NCBI GenBank assembly: GCA_017654935.2
Contig: CM065695.1
Coordinates: forward strand, 37,564,169 to 37,628,168
DNA from: Phymorhynchus buccinoides
Lineage: Eukaryota; Mollusca; Gastropoda; Neogastropoda; Raphitomidae
Length of the DNA: 64,000 bases
Reading direction: 5' to 3'
In this document: piece after piece, positions 21,211 through 33,576 of the stretch
Numbering within the stretch: position 1 is the first letter of the stretch
How the letters are laid out: every line of letters starts with the position of its first letter
Notes under the pieces: model-generated
What the model was told of the DNA's origin: nothing
Databases searched by the model: none
What the model saw: only the letters and a program-made list of their open reading frames with translations
Program-made: the position numbers and the translations under genes

Positions 21211-21854
21211 TTTTCTGCTGAGACGGAAATTCCGTATTTTTAAAAACTTCCACACAAAAAAAGTTGATCTGTTAACTGTGGTTGGGGGCATTTTGAATCT
21301 GGGTCTTCCAACCACCGGAAGTGAAAATACAACCCAAAAAATGGCGGCCGAGTCATATTCACACATACTTATTTGAATTAAATTCAACATTATCAGCATG
21401 AATTTTGTGTCATGAAAGCTACAAACTTCACAGAAAGGTAAGTTACAACTATATTTCAATTCACCAAATGATATTTATGATGTTAAACGTATGAATATGT
21501 TAAAAATGTTGCTTAGAAAAACTCAATTGAAAGTCATGTTTGGATCCACTGACATCGTATTTCACTCATGATCTAATTATTATCTTCTATTTGAACGGCT
21601 TTATAACTTTATAGTTGTGTTTCTGAAATGTCAGTAAAAATCTTAGTCATGAAAATATGATTTTAACCATAGATCTTTTGTATTTCTTGTAAAAAGGTAA
21701 TGTGACTTGTCATGTCTCAGCAACTTACTTAGACAGTCACTTTACAAAGTGTCAACTGTCGTCTGCCAACAGAACTATGATGTCAAATCGTAATCTGTTC
21801 CTCACCCATTCCCAGATTGCAGGAGAGCTATGGAAATGATCTCTGCAATTGCAT
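21211..21854. other. Unclassified stretch
   Basis: AT-rich with one ATGGCGGCCG at 21341; no sustained frame, no repeat partner recognised. Confidence 0.4.
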
Positions 21855-22000
21855 TTTTGCTTCAGCTTCAGGGAGGCGTTGCCCCCCTGAACCCCCCATA
21901 AGGGGCGCTGCCCCTGTACCCCGCCAGGGGCCTCAGCGGCCCCTGGACCCCGGCCTTTCAGTATTTTTCATTTTGGGGAGTAGCACCCATGCATACTTAT
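21855..22000. repeat. GC-rich interspersed repeat, copy 1
   Basis: GCCCCCCTGAA.C..., GGGGC.GC and CCTTTCAGT.TTTTT..CATTTTGGG-G-AG.A.CACCCATGCA recur at 32300-32415 on the same strand. Class unknown. Confidence 0.6.
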
Positions 22001-22558
22001 TTTAACCATGATTAATCTTATGTGTATCAACCGTCAACCTGCTGATATGTTTTATCCAAAACGGGATGGAGAGAGAGTGGAGGGGCTGGGGGTATATATA
22101 TTATGTTCCCCGTATGTATTTAATTTCAATGTGTCCTAATCATATCTTGTTCTTACGATGTAAAAGTTCTTTTTTATGTTTTAATCTTGTATGTCTCCTT
22201 TTTCTTCTTTCTTAAACCTGTTGGTTTTTATGTTTGTAATGGCGCCTGGAGCCTCGCGAGGGACAGGCGTCACTTTTCTAAAAATGAATTAAATTATTAT
22301 TATCATTAATTGGATTATTGTTTACTTTGTACATTGTAGAAATGATTGTTGCTTCAATATGTTCTCTTAGTTTTGATATTGTTTCTATCGTCATATGGCT
22401 GACACAAATGGGGAGTTCTGTTTGTTGAGCAACATGAAGGCGTAGCAAGCGTATTTCAATAAATAAATTTCAGTCCAACATTTTACCCGTTTTTATTATT
22501 CCACATTTATTTTCTATGCAAATGATTATTGCATGTAAGCTTGCATAAAAATATAGTA

Positions 22559-23247
22559 CAGGGCTGCCAACCGTCCCTGCGTAGCCGTATTTGTCCCGGA
22601 TTTTTGCGAAATTCATGACGTGTCCCATTTTCCCCGATTTTTCAATGACCGTCCCTGAAAATCAATAAAATCGTGGAAGCGTGCATTTTTTCCGCATGTC
22701 TACCGCTTACGTAGCGCTAGGCTTCGGTTCACGCCACAGATCATGGTTTGCACCTATTTTTATCATACACTATCAACTTCTTTACAGAGAGTTATTCTGA
22801 TTGGTTAAATCTTCAGTGAAATCAATTCTCTTTGGCTGTTGTAGCCAAATTTTCATTGGCTGTTGTAGCCAAATTTTCATTGGCTGTTGTAGCCAGTTTA
22901 GTCAAGGTTAAAAAAATGGCGTCTAAACGGTCGTGTGAAGATGATTCTTCTTCTAAGAAAGAAAAAGTTTCAAAGCGTTCATGTTTATTTCGAGAGACAT
23001 ACTCGGAGAAATGGCCTTTCATTGTGTCAGAAAGAAAAGGCGAAACTTACACTTTTTGTGAAATTTGAGCGTGTGACTTTTCTATAAAGTCTGGTGGTAG
23101 GGATGATGTGCGCCGTTGTTATGTCAAGTTGTGGTGGGTACTATGCTTAATTTCTGATCATTATTAAAATGTCCCTGAAAATCAGGCTGTGTCCCTGATT
23201 TGAGAGTCGTTTGTCTCTGATTCACAAATTTAGGGTTGGCAGCCCTG
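22559..23247 (+). mobile_element. hAT-like non-autonomous transposon, second family
   Basis: Inverted ends CAGGGCTGCCAACC at both borders (right end GGTTGGCAGCCCTG, 23234-23247) delimit 689 bp. A frame from ATG 22916 reads MASKRSCEDDSSSKKEKVSK, then WPFIVSERKGETYTFCEI, a stop, and DFSIKSGGRDDVRRC, a decayed BED-like finger resembling that of the element at 15684. Flanks ATAGTA and ATAGGA are an imperfect 6-bp duplication. The full transposase is absent. Confidence 0.7.
22832..22900 (+). promoter_or_regulatory. Three 24-bp repeats with inverted CCAAT boxes
   Basis: TTGGCTGTTGTAGCCAAATT-type units at 22832, 22856 and 22880 lie directly before ATG 22916 of the hAT-like exon. The second and third contain ATTGG, an inverted CCAAT box; TTGGCT..AGCCAA is also a dyad. 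A promoter role is inference. Confidence 0.5.
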
Positions 23248-23639
23248 ATAGGAAGTTGTATACCAAAATCAATATAAAATTCTGAATTATTTTTGAACAA
23301 AATGTGATGTAAAGATGCGCACATGCACGCATGCTGGACACGGACGTAAACAAATACTGAAATAGTCCCCCAGCTTTTATCGCTTTGAAAGATTAGAAGA
23401 ACATTTGTATGTATTTGAATAACTTGAGTCATAAATTACGTTTACATTGAACATTTCATGAAATGTTGAGGGGTATTTGGCAGAAGACACCATCAGCCTT
23501 CCTTATTCCGTGTGTGTGTGTGTGAATGCCCATTGTTTATTACGCACACGTGTGTGTGTGTGCGTGCGTGCGCATGCGTGATGTTTGACTGTGTGCTTCT
23601 CTATTAGTATGTGTGTTTGCGCAATAACGTAGCTCATGA

Positions 23640-23880
23640 ACTTTGATTTCCCTTGCAATTTTGTTTCTTTTCTTATAATATTGTTTCAAAGTTTGTGGTT
23701 ATGAACAGGGCTTTGTTTAAATAATATTATTTTATGCATATTTGATTTGATTTTAGTGAGTCTTATGTGTATAATGACTTATTTGTGTTTTATTGTCTAT
23801 GTAAAGCGCTTTGAGCTCCCTGCAAAGGGAGTAAAGCGCTATATAAATGCTCAGTATTATTATTAATACTTTCTGGCTTG
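23640..23880 (+). mobile_element. LINE 3' terminus
   Basis: GTCTATGTAAAGCGCTTTGA and AAAGCGCTATATAAATGCTC followed by ATT repeats are the standard 3' end of CR1/L2-like elements. Confidence 0.7.
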
Positions 23881-24106
23881 TACGAATCAAAATGATTGTT
23901 GCTTAAAGTACTTTTTCTCCTAGTTTTAGTATTGTTCATAATATTGTCTCATGGGTGACAAAAACACTGGCTTCCCGTTTCTGCATGTATAGAATATAAG
24001 ATGGCTTACCTTATTCAAATTCGACAATGATTCTCTTCCCCTCTATTTGTCAGAAAAGCTATCTCCATATGCACCCTCACGATCTCTTCGTTCTAGTAGT
24101 CAAAAC

Positions 24107-24928
<822 letters not shown>

Positions 24929-25388
24929 GTCAAAACCTTCTCAAACTTCCGAACTACAATCTAAAGTCAGCTGGACATAGATCTTTTCGTTTTCAGTGCG
25001 CTAAAATCTGGAACAGTTTGCCTGTCAGTCTCCGCAACAGTCCATCTCTCCTCACTTTCAAAAAGAACCTCAAAACCTATCTCTTCAAAAAATCTGACAG
25101 TGCCCCCTTTGATGAGTAATTTGCCCCATGCTTGCATGAGGGTCGATTGGATATGATTTTAGGCCTATGTGTGCGTGTTTGTGCCACTTCGTTGTTGCGC
25201 GCGCGTTTGTATGAGTGTGCACACTCATTTCATCAGTTTTCTTAACTGTGTGTGTGTGTGTGTGTGTGCGCGTGCGCGCACGTTTCCCTGATTAATAGAT
25301 CTTGTTTCTCTGTCTGTCTGTCCTTCCGTGTCTCTCTCTCTCTATCTCTCTCTTTCGATCTCTCTGGCTCCCTCTTTCTCTCTCTCTC

Positions 25389-25503
<115 letters not shown>

Positions 25504-25855
25504 CTCTCTCGCTCTATGTTTGCTTGTGACCTGTGTATTCGTGTTCTTGTTATTCTTGATTATTGATTATAGATTCAAATATATTGTATGTATATTTTGA
25601 CGAGTATAGAGGGTGGGGTGGCAGAGAGGTAGAGGGGAGGGAGGGAGGTGGGGAAGAGTGTGTGTGTGTCCAATTAACTTTTGTTTCCCTGTACGTGGTA
25701 CAAGTATTTTTTATTTCTGATGTATTATTTATTTTTGATTGCATGCCATGTATATATTGCAATGTTTATCTATTGATTGTAATGTGTTGTTGTAAGGCGC
25801 CTTGAGCTGTATTTGTCAGGATATTGCTCCATATAAATATTATTCATTATTCAGG

Positions 25856-26800
25856 CATGGGAATTGTCAGTCTTTTGGCTGATTTCAGCTTTTTTGATGG
25901 TCCTCTTCAGTCTTTTTTTGCAAGTTTCAGCTTTTTTTATGGTCCAAGTGAACATTTATGAGATTTAAAAAAAGAAGCCCAATGAGTAAAACTTAAGTTA
26001 TTGGTTATAAATGAATGCAAAATGAACTTAATATATCAGTCTAATACTGTTTTTAAGGCTTAGATAACAGAAGAAGCTTCATTTTCTGGGGTCTGTATCC
26101 CAACGCACACGGTTTTCAGTTGTTTTTTATTCCTTGTTCCTATGCCTGCTTCCAGACCCCAATTTTCAGTCTTTTTTGTCTTCTCTAATTCCCATGCCTG
26201 ATTATTATTATTATTATTATTAAAAATGGTGGGATGTTTGTTAGGCAACACGAAGTTGTAGCTTGCATGTACTGTACATACAATTGCTTATCTGTTTACA
26301 TGTTTAATAATAAAATTCGTGGTCTGTTCTATGTACGTGTTACTACTTGCTGTGAAAAGCCCTAGGGCGTATGTAAAAGTTGTATTTGGGGATGAGAGGA
26401 TAGGCTGAATGGGTAGGGTGCAGTCAGTTTTGTTTTGTTTGGATATGTGGTTCTCTGTGTCTTTGTGGTATGATGATTAATGAATGACTTGTATTTTTTA
26501 AAATACCAGTAGCTCAAATTATTCATTGGTTAGGTTATTCTTATTTCAATAAATACTTTTCTGCCCAAAATGTGGCTTGGTTGTTTTTTTAATGTAAATG
26601 TTTATTGCATGAAAGCTTGCATAAATGCTATGCTGCTGTTATGTTTTAAAGGGGGAAAACGGTATTTGAATTGGGAACAAATAAAAAGGGGAAAAAAAAA
26701 AATTCTCAACCATTTAAAAACAAATCTGTTCCTATTTTTTTATAATTCATGTTGAAGACAAATATACAAACAAACAAAGGCAAGAACATATTCTCTCTGT
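25856..26800. other. Unclassified AT-rich stretch
   Basis: Short repeated phrase TCAG.CTTTTTT..TGGTCC at 25870-25945, and an inverted relative near 26160-26200 (CCCATGCCTG against CAGGCATGGG at 25853), suggests a small foldback element of about 350 bp. No gene. Confidence 0.4.
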
Positions 26801-27115
26801 CCCTGTGGGGATACCGGGGGGTCTTTCGTAAAAATAGTTCCCCCACCTTCTTGAAGGTCTGTGCTTGTAACTTCCTCTAATTTACCTCTCTCTTTGACTG
26901 CATTTTCCCTTTGCTTTTTATCATCTACTATCTTGTTGGCCCATTCTCCTGCCTTTAAAAAAAATCTTACAAATATGTTTTTTCTTTCAGCTTTCCTGAA
27001 ATCGGAATGTACACAGCGGGGAGACCAGTGAAAACTGAAAACCGGACACATACGTACCTTACCCATTATGGCCATATGGCCTGGGAACGCAGAAGAGAAA
27101 AAAAATATTATCTCT
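26801..27115 (-). repeat. Decayed coding repeat, EGGGTI..KDPP type, copy 2
   Basis: The minus frame is the most intact: FFLKAGEWANKIVDDKKQRE, then KLEEVTSTDLQEGGGTIFTK and DPPVSPQG. Upstream on the same strand, FPGHMAIMGKVRMCPVFS resembles the repeat at 7338-7470. It may be a fragment of an unrecognised mobile element's protein. Confidence 0.6.
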
Positions 27116-27299
27116 GGTAGAGGCAAGAGTTTTGTATTCAAATATCCTATCCAGATTAACTAACATTATGAGCGTATCAAGAAGCAGCAGTGTCAATACC
27201 AGCTGCATGGCCGTGCATGCAGCTTGCAAGCAGTGTACTCCATCAAGTACCTTAAAGTGACTGACAAAGGAGCTGGCGATCAACTCCTCCAGAAAGCCA

Positions 27300-27474
27300 G
27301 CCCCCAGCCCTCCAACAAGATCTACTCGTTTCCTGCATGCTGAGGCGTACCAACTGCCAGCATGCAGGACTCTGTACCGTCAGCAGTCCTTCTTCCCTCG
27401 GACCATTGCCGAGTGGAACCTGCTCCCTTCTGTGGCAGCATCATCAGCCACAGTGGGAGCCTTCAAAAGCCAGA

Positions 27475-27480
<6 letters not shown>
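27300..27480 (+). mobile_element. LINE ORF2 C-terminal fragment, SFFPRTI family
   Basis: Encodes LYRQQSFFPRTIAEWNLLPS then GAFKSQI, the C-terminal motif of another LINE family. An antisense relative is at 51890-52045. Poly-C tracts follow (27477-27540). Confidence 0.75.
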
Positions 27481-27506
<26 letters not shown>

Positions 27507-27764
27507 TTCTTCCTCATCTAACCTCCCCCCCCCCCCCCTCCAAGAAGGTGGAAGATCAAACGAAGAAGAAGAAAGGGAACTTTCAACAGTTAAGGTTATA
27601 AGTACACGTGAACATTTCCCATTCTTCACCCATTGCAACACATTAACATTTAAGTCATATTATGACTGGTATATCAGTTTGTTGCCATGAGGAAAAAGAA
27701 AATTGTGCACGTGTATTGAGACCTGTGCATACATGCACACCACTGTCACACAGAGAGAGAGAGA

Positions 27765-27796
<32 letters not shown>

Positions 27797-27799
<3 letters not shown>

Positions 27800-27965
27800 G
27801 TCGTTTTCGTAACTAGAAGGGCCGTTTTCGTCCCAGAGTACCGGGGCCGTTTTCGTAACTAGTAGGGCCGTTTTCGTCCCGAGTACCGGGGCCGTTTTTG
27901 TAACCAGTAAGGCCGTTTTCGTCCCGGGTACCGGCCGGGCCGTTTTCGTCAGGGGCCGTTTTCAC
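27797..27965. repeat. GGGCCGTTTTCGT minisatellite
   Basis: GG(G/C)CGTTTTCGT recurs about eight times, alternating AACTAGTA and CCCGAGTACCGG spacers (higher-order unit about 45 bp). Preceded by (GA)n and followed by poly-C/(CT)n to about 28100. Confidence 0.85.
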
Positions 27966-28285
27966 CAGTCACCTCTCTTTCTCCATCTCTCTCTTTCTCC
28001 CCCCTTTATCTCTCCCCCCCCCCCCCTTTGTATGCCCCCCCCCCCCCCTTCTGTCCCCCCCCCCCCCCCCCCTCTCTCCTTCTCTCTCTCCCTTTCTCCT
28101 AATATCGTTTTACATATATTGTTTAGGAATTTGTGAGATCGTATGATTTTTTTTCTCACTTGCCAGGGTTGAAAACCATGTCCCGGCTCTTCTACCACTC
28201 AGCGAGTCGATGGAGGTTCATGGTGCTGAAGTACCACAATAAATTGTAGACTGCAGAATCAGCTTCTCAGGCAGATCACTTTTGT

Positions 28286-28357
28286 GGGATCCATTATTTC
28301 ACAGGGCAACAGGAGCTGTGACCCGAAAACAATTCAAGGGGGGTAATTCTCGAAACT
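28286..28357 (+). promoter_or_regulatory. Conserved upstream block of gene 3
   Basis: GGGATCCATTATTTCACAGG then GCAACAG, and 23 bases on TTCAAGGGGGGTAATTCTCG then AAACT. Nearly the same as gene 4 at 53292; the start codon is about 790 bp downstream, so an insertion or 5' UTR intron may separate them. Confidence 0.6.
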
Positions 28358-29150
28358 ATGTATGGCTGTCTAGCCGACCCCCCAAACAATGAGGGTCCCA
28401 GGGTTGTAGGAACGACGGAATTATTTCAAGGGCACCAGCAGCGATTTTTGAAAATCCGAACCCTATGTGAAACGGTCACTTCCTTTGCTTGTTTTTAATT
28501 CCGAGTTTCTTTCTTTCGGGAAGCAGACACCTACTCGGTCAATCTTTTTTTTTTAAGACGGCCGATCGATCCAATACTCATTGTCATTTCTGAACGGGCG
28601 CAGTTACATTTAATTATTTTTCTACAAGTACACCAAATTTGGTGCATCTAGAATAAATCTCAATGCTGCTCAAGGTCTCCACAAGTCGGGAGGTGTTACG
28701 TCGAAGAGACATGTTTTCTGTCACGCGCATGTTGATGTGATCTTGTGAGTCGCACAAAAAGCTTAGGCCTAATCTGTCTAATGTTTGGGGTTGATGTTGC
28801 CCCTTTGAATAAGCTTTATTTTGGTACCAATGTTTTGTTTATTGGTAAAAACTAAAAAAGTTATCTGTTTTATTCATCCAAACCTTGATACGGTAAGGGC
28901 CGGTAATCTTGATCAACTTTTTCTTATATAGCTCATGTAAAAAAGGCTCGTAACTTTCTCAATTTTCGACCGATTTTGATAATTTGGACGGGCTCTTTCC
29001 AATGACATAATTTCATTAGGATTTGACAAAAAGTAAATTAAAATTTTTATAACCACCCTAGGTCAGTGTCTATCCCAAAACTAAACTGTCTGTGCAAGCT
29101 CACTTTCACACACTCTTCATCACATCTGAGGCTGCTCCAGACGCTTAAAA
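28358..29150 (+). other. 5' region of gene 3
   Basis: No coding frame. About 28905-29050 (GGGCCGGTAATCTTGATC..., AACTTTCTCAATTTTCGACC) looks like an inserted repeat but has no partner here. Probable 5' UTR sequence before 29151. Confidence 0.5.
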
Positions 29151-29254
29151 ATGTCAACCCCCAAAGGCGGCAGTGCTTGGTGTGCAGCAAACAATTGTAA
29201 AAACTCGCGGAAAAAGGGATGGAGAATGTTTCGATTTCCTAAAGATGCAGAGAG
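29151..29254 (+). CDS. Gene 3, THAP exon 1
   Basis: ATG 29151 begins MSTPKGGSAWCAANNCKNSR and continues KKGWRMFRFPKDAE, ending in phase 2 at AG/GTAAGT. This is the first half of a THAP zinc finger: C11-x4-C16 and P30 of the FRFP motif match the family. The second half is in the exon at 31557. THAP domains are C2CH DNA-binding fingers related to P-element transposase. The conserved upstream block lies about 0.8 kb before it. Confidence 0.88.
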
Positions 29255-29539
29255 GTAAGTCACTAACTAAGTCAGTAAGTGTGAATTAGTCTAGATAATG
29301 AAATAGCCAATACCCACACCCATCCATACTGACAGAATGTTTTCACTTTGAAACTAAACTGAGTAAACCGTGCAAAATCTATATCACTATAGTGACTATC
29401 TCAGGTCTAACTTCTAAAGCTTTTTGTTAAATGTTTTCGCATCACAAATTGAAATCTTGATCCAAATGTATGGTGTTTTTAACCACCACTTTTTTTTTCT
29501 TTACTTCTATTCAAATAATATATTGTAATTTATTTTACA

Positions 29540-30790
29540 TTACCAAAGACCAATTTGTTTTTTGTAAAGGTCGGTCATGTGTGACTCAACTATTGTCAAC
29601 TATCTATGACTGGATGTTCTATTTGGATAATGGTAAACCCACTGATGCTGTATACCTTGATTTGAGAAAGGCCTTTGATACGGTGCCACACAAAAGATTA
29701 ATAAATAAACTAAAAGGCTATGGTGTTCAACTTAGTTCAAGGGAAGTTGCTTATTTGGATTGAGGACTTTTTAAATCAAAGAACACAGTATTACTATTAG
29801 TATATTAATGTTAATGGTTCTGTATCACCTAGAATACGAGTTACTAGTGGTGTCCCCCAGGGGAGCGTATTGGGTAGGATCCTTTTTATATGCTATATTA
29901 ATGACATGCCTGACCTAGTGGACTTAAATGTTTGCAGATGATACCAAAGCATATTCAACAATAGAGTCAACTCAAGACAGAGACAATTTACAACCTTGCA
30001 TCCACAAATTAGTTGAATGGACAGACACTTGGCTTTTAAAATTTAACGCAAAAAAGTGCAAAGTAATGCACTGTGGTAGAAACAATCCCAATTACGACTA
30101 CTTTATGAGTGATGGTAAGGTGCTTTGTAAACTTAAAACCCCTACAGCTGAAAAAGATCTGCAAATTATTGTTGATCCAAATCTTAGTTTCGATGAACAT
30201 ATAAATAATATTCTTAAGAAAGCTAATTGTATGGCAGGTCTGGTAATGAGAACAATAAACTACAAAACTAAAGATATAATGGTTCCCTTATTTAAGTCTC
30301 TTATTGATTCTGTTTTATAATAATTATGGTAACTCAGTTTGGAGTCCTTATCTTAGAAAACATAAATTTGATTGAAGGTGTGCAAAGAAGGTTTACAAGA
30401 TGTATAATTGGTACCCATGACCTTAATTATGAAGAACGCCTACAAAGTACAATGGCTAAATCTACCAAGCTTGGAATATAGAAGGGTGCGAGGAGACATG
30501 TATGTATGATAGAGGTTTATAAAAATTGTGCATGGTTTGTATGATTCCTCAACTACTGCACCTCTTTTCCACTTAATTAGTCTAGTCATAATACTACTCG
30601 GGGTCACAATTTTAAGCTAACCAACAGTTTCATTCATTCTTTACTAATAGAATAACAAATTTATGGAACAATTTATCATTTGATACAGTCAATGCACCTT
30701 CAGTAAATGCATTTAAAAATCGTATTGACAAAGAATTATCAAAACATACTTTTTTTTTACCAATTTGGATGTACCAGTATATAAAAAAAA
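29540..30790 (+). mobile_element. LINE reverse-transcriptase fragment (FADD type)
   Basis: 5'-truncated and frameshifted ORF2. Visible motifs in order are KGRSCVTQLL, DLRKAFDTVPH, SGVPQGSVLG, FADDTK (from 29931), then a thumb region. A stop at 29761 and several shifts show it is dead. The style is CR1/Jockey-like; a more diverged fragment lies antisense in intron 1 of gene 4 (53990-54430). Confidence 0.85.
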
Positions 30791-30949
30791 AAGCTAAGTA
30801 TTAGTTAGTATACACTCATGCCAAAATAAATCCACGGGCAAATAAAATATTTAAAAAACAATTGATATCTGATGCAAAAGTCACCACTAATGAGGGCAAA
30901 AGGCTTATAGCCTATGGCCTTATGTGATGTGATTACGTAGACCCTTATC

Positions 30950-31072
30950 TTCTCTCATTAACCTCCTTTTACCTATCGATACTCTGTTTCTTTTCTTTTT
31001 TGCCCCCTCCCCCAAAGTGCTTCAAAATCTTCAACGTGTTGAAATTGGCTGCCTAACGAGAAGAAGGTGTAA
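30950..31072 (+). repeat. SINE-like (GAA) tail repeat, copy 2
   Basis: Matches 8956-9177 and the reverse complement of 51335-51445 (AAAGTGCTTCAAAATCTTCA, TTGAAATTGGCTGCCTAA). Confidence 0.65.
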
Positions 31073-31312
31073 AGTTTCAGTTATATGAAAACACATGTTT
31101 AAAAAATAATATTTTTTGTAATTCACAAAACACTCAAACATACACACACCCTTGCAGCTGCATGCACACACATGTATGTATGCACACACATGCATACACA
31201 CACTCACAAAAACTTGAGAGAGAGATCAGAAAAGTGTGCATGCGTGCATGTGTACGCATGTATTTTGTGGAGGGAAGAAATTATGCAACACTGGAAAGGA
31301 AAACCCCTCATT

Positions 31313-31533
31313 AGTAGGGTAAGATGGGGTAAAAAGCCCATGGGCGGGTAAGAAGCCCATGCCAATTATCTCATGAAATAAAGAAAATTTCAGGCACATT
31401 TTGCCCATGAGACGAGTGTTAATGTTTAGCATTCGTCTCATGGCCAAATTTGACTGAAATTTGCTTTATTTCATGAGATAATAGGCATGGGCTTCTTACC
31501 CGCCCATGGGTGTTTACCCCGTCTTCCCCTATT
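31313..31533. mobile_element. Foldback MITE next to THAP exon 2
   Basis: Near-complete inverted repeat of about 100 bp arms: AGTAGGGTAAGATGGGGTAA at the left against TTTACCCCGTCTTCCCCTAT at the right, including GGGCGGGTAAGAAGCCCATG paired with its complement. The loop is about 10 bp (TTAATGTTTA). It ends about 23 bp before the exon 2 acceptor. Confidence 0.8.
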
Positions 31534-31556
31534 CACCAATTTTGCTCTTGCTCCAG

Positions 31557-31843
31557 GTGCAAGAAGTGGACCCAGAATACGAGGCGTGAAGATCTGCTGC
31601 AAAGAACGCCGGAGTACATCAACAAGAACTGCTACTTGTGCTCAGATCACTTTGAAGACAGTCAGTTCATGAACTCATCAAAGCAGTGCCTGATTTGGTG
31701 TGCTGTGCCAACTCTATTTAATAACATCCCTAACACACCTCCGAAAGTCACCAAAAAAAGATGTTTGCCTTCACGACAGGGGGAAGACCAACCAAAGAAA
31801 AAGTCAAGAAAGTCAGCTGCTACTTCACTGAAATCCGAGACAG
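31557..31843 (+). CDS. Gene 3, THAP exon 2
   Basis: The acceptor CTCCAG gives a phase-2 join completing Arg35. The exon encodes CKKWTQNTRREDLLQR, NKNCYLCSDHFEDSQF and WCAVPTLF: W39, the C63-x2-H66 zinc pair and the AVPT box, completing the THAP signature C-x4-C-x46-C-x2-H. A basic, Pro/Lys-rich tail (KKRCLPSRQGEDQPKKKSRK) may be a nuclear localisation signal. The phase-1 donor ACAG/GTATAT joins exactly to exon A at 33172. The domain has all key residues. Confidence 0.88.
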
Positions 31844-33171
31844 GTATATTAAATGTAATGTTTTATTAAATCATGGAATAAGGCAGATAATGCAATTGAG
31901 ATGCATTAGTGGAATGAAAGAAAATGTCAAGAATTCCAAAATGAATACATTGCTATAGTAAATATGTAAGTTATTCCATGAAAGAACAAAGGAAACAAAT
32001 GAGAAAGCAGGTAAGAAAAAAACCCAGACCAGGAACAAAAGCATTTAAGTTTTTTTATTGCTTTTTTTTACCAAAAATTGAACTTCAGACTTCTTTTTTT
32101 CTTTCTTTTTTTAATTCATCCAAAAAAATGTGATTTGGGGCATTTTGAACTTGATTGTACTATCCTGGAAGTCTCTCGGGGAATCTTAAAAACAGCATGG
32201 TGATACCAGATTGTTTTCAAAGGCAATGTAATAATTTTACAAGGCTTACTGGACTCAAACTGTCTCTGTCCATCATTGTAACTGTCTGTCTCATTATCTC
32301 TCTCTTGCATTGCCCCCCTGAATCGTCTTAACGGGGCTGCAGGGGCCCTGGGTGACCCCTGCACCCCTGCCTTTCAGTCGTTTTTTTGTTCAATTTTGGG
32401 AGATGCACCCATGCAAAAGTAATACAGTACAATGAAAATAAGGAAATATAAAAGAGGATGGGTGGGGAGTGCAGAGAGCCTCAGATGGGAGAGAGAACAA
32501 AGGGGGAGAGGGGGGGGGGGAGAGAGAGAGAGATGAGGATGGGGAATGTGTATGCTAGTAGATGGAAGAGGTAGGAGTGTGGGGCTGGGCATTGAAATTA
32601 TCATCACTATTATTTACATTATGCACAAAGCCATTCATATGTTATGTTCATGGAACTAGAATGGTCATTATCTGTTGTAAAAAGTCTTGCTTTTCTGTTT
32701 TAGTTTACACCAATTAAATGTCTTCCTGATAGTGTCACTGAGTGATTGGAAAGAAAATGTCAGTCTCTCTCGGAAAGAATGCTGATTGTGGTTGAAAATG
32801 GTTGTTTACCTTGGCCTGTAAAGTGGTTTGGTTGATAGGTTTATAATTATCAAACACTTTTAATAGTAGCTTTTTATAATTGGGTTGCACGTGTTCCTGT
32901 TTGGGTATGTGAGCGTGTGTTTGTGTGTGTATGTATATATGTGTATGCATGCGTGCACAATCATGCTTTGTGCCTCTACGTCTATGCCAATATTTAAGAG
33001 AGAGAGAGAGAGTTTGTACATAACAAAACATTTGCAAAAGTTTAAGAGAGAGAGTTTTTATGTGTTTTCATGGTTCCATATTACCATGTTTTTTGGGGGG
33101 GTTATTATTATTATTTATTTTTTTTGTATTGTGTTGAAATAAAAGTGTTGTGATTTTTTTTCTATTGACAG
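31844..33171 (+). other. Intron 2 of gene 3
   Basis: AT-rich. Contains the GC-rich repeat copy 2 (32300-32415), a GA/CT-rich patch at 32500-32535 and (TG)n-like sequence near 32915-32955. Confidence 0.7.
32300..32415. repeat. GC-rich interspersed repeat, copy 2
   Basis: Partner of 21855-22000 (GCCCCCCTGAA, CCTTTCAGTCGTTTTT, GCACCCATGCA). Confidence 0.6.
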
Positions 33172-33517
33172 AAACTGTACCCGACTCTTTAACAGAGACT
33201 GTGCCCGACTCTTCAACAAGTGGCTTGCCCATATTGTCAGCATGTGACGAGGTGCCTACCTCTATGTCTGCCATATCTTCCCATGACAGTTGTCAGGACA
33301 CCCCAAAATCACAACTGCCATCATCTCTTCCTTGTCAGGAACCTTCAGTTTTGGCGTCTGTGGATTATAGTGCAGAGCAAGAACATAATGCTACAATGGA
33401 GGGTGACTTGTTCCAGTCGTCCTTTCTCCACTCCCCTGCCTTCCTTCTGTGGAGACAAGTGGGAGAACAGCATGGGCTGCACACCAATGAGAACATTGCC
33501 TGCTTCCTCCTCAAATT
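33172..33517 (+). CDS. Gene 3, exon A
   Basis: The acceptor TCTATTGACAG gives a phase-1 join to THAP exon 2; the exon opens ETVPDSLTETVPDSSTSG, a 24-bp tandem duplication not present in gene 4. A Ser/Thr/Pro-rich linker (SSHDSCQDTPKSQLPSSLPC) leads to one 26-residue unit and the conserved LLWRQVGEQHGL module with NENIACFLLKL. Donor AAATT/GTGAGT, phase 2. The linker is much longer than in gene 2 and may be flexible; no known domain is recognised. Confidence 0.87.
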
Positions 33518-33576
33518 GTGAGTACATGGGGGACTTGGTACGCACAGTAATGAATATAATTGAGTCTGAATAGAGT

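Larger units (their letters stand above)
29255..31556 (+). other. Intron 1 of gene 3
   Basis: GTAAGT to CTCCAG. It holds a LINE fragment, a SINE-like tail and a foldback element ending just before the acceptor. Confidence 0.8.
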
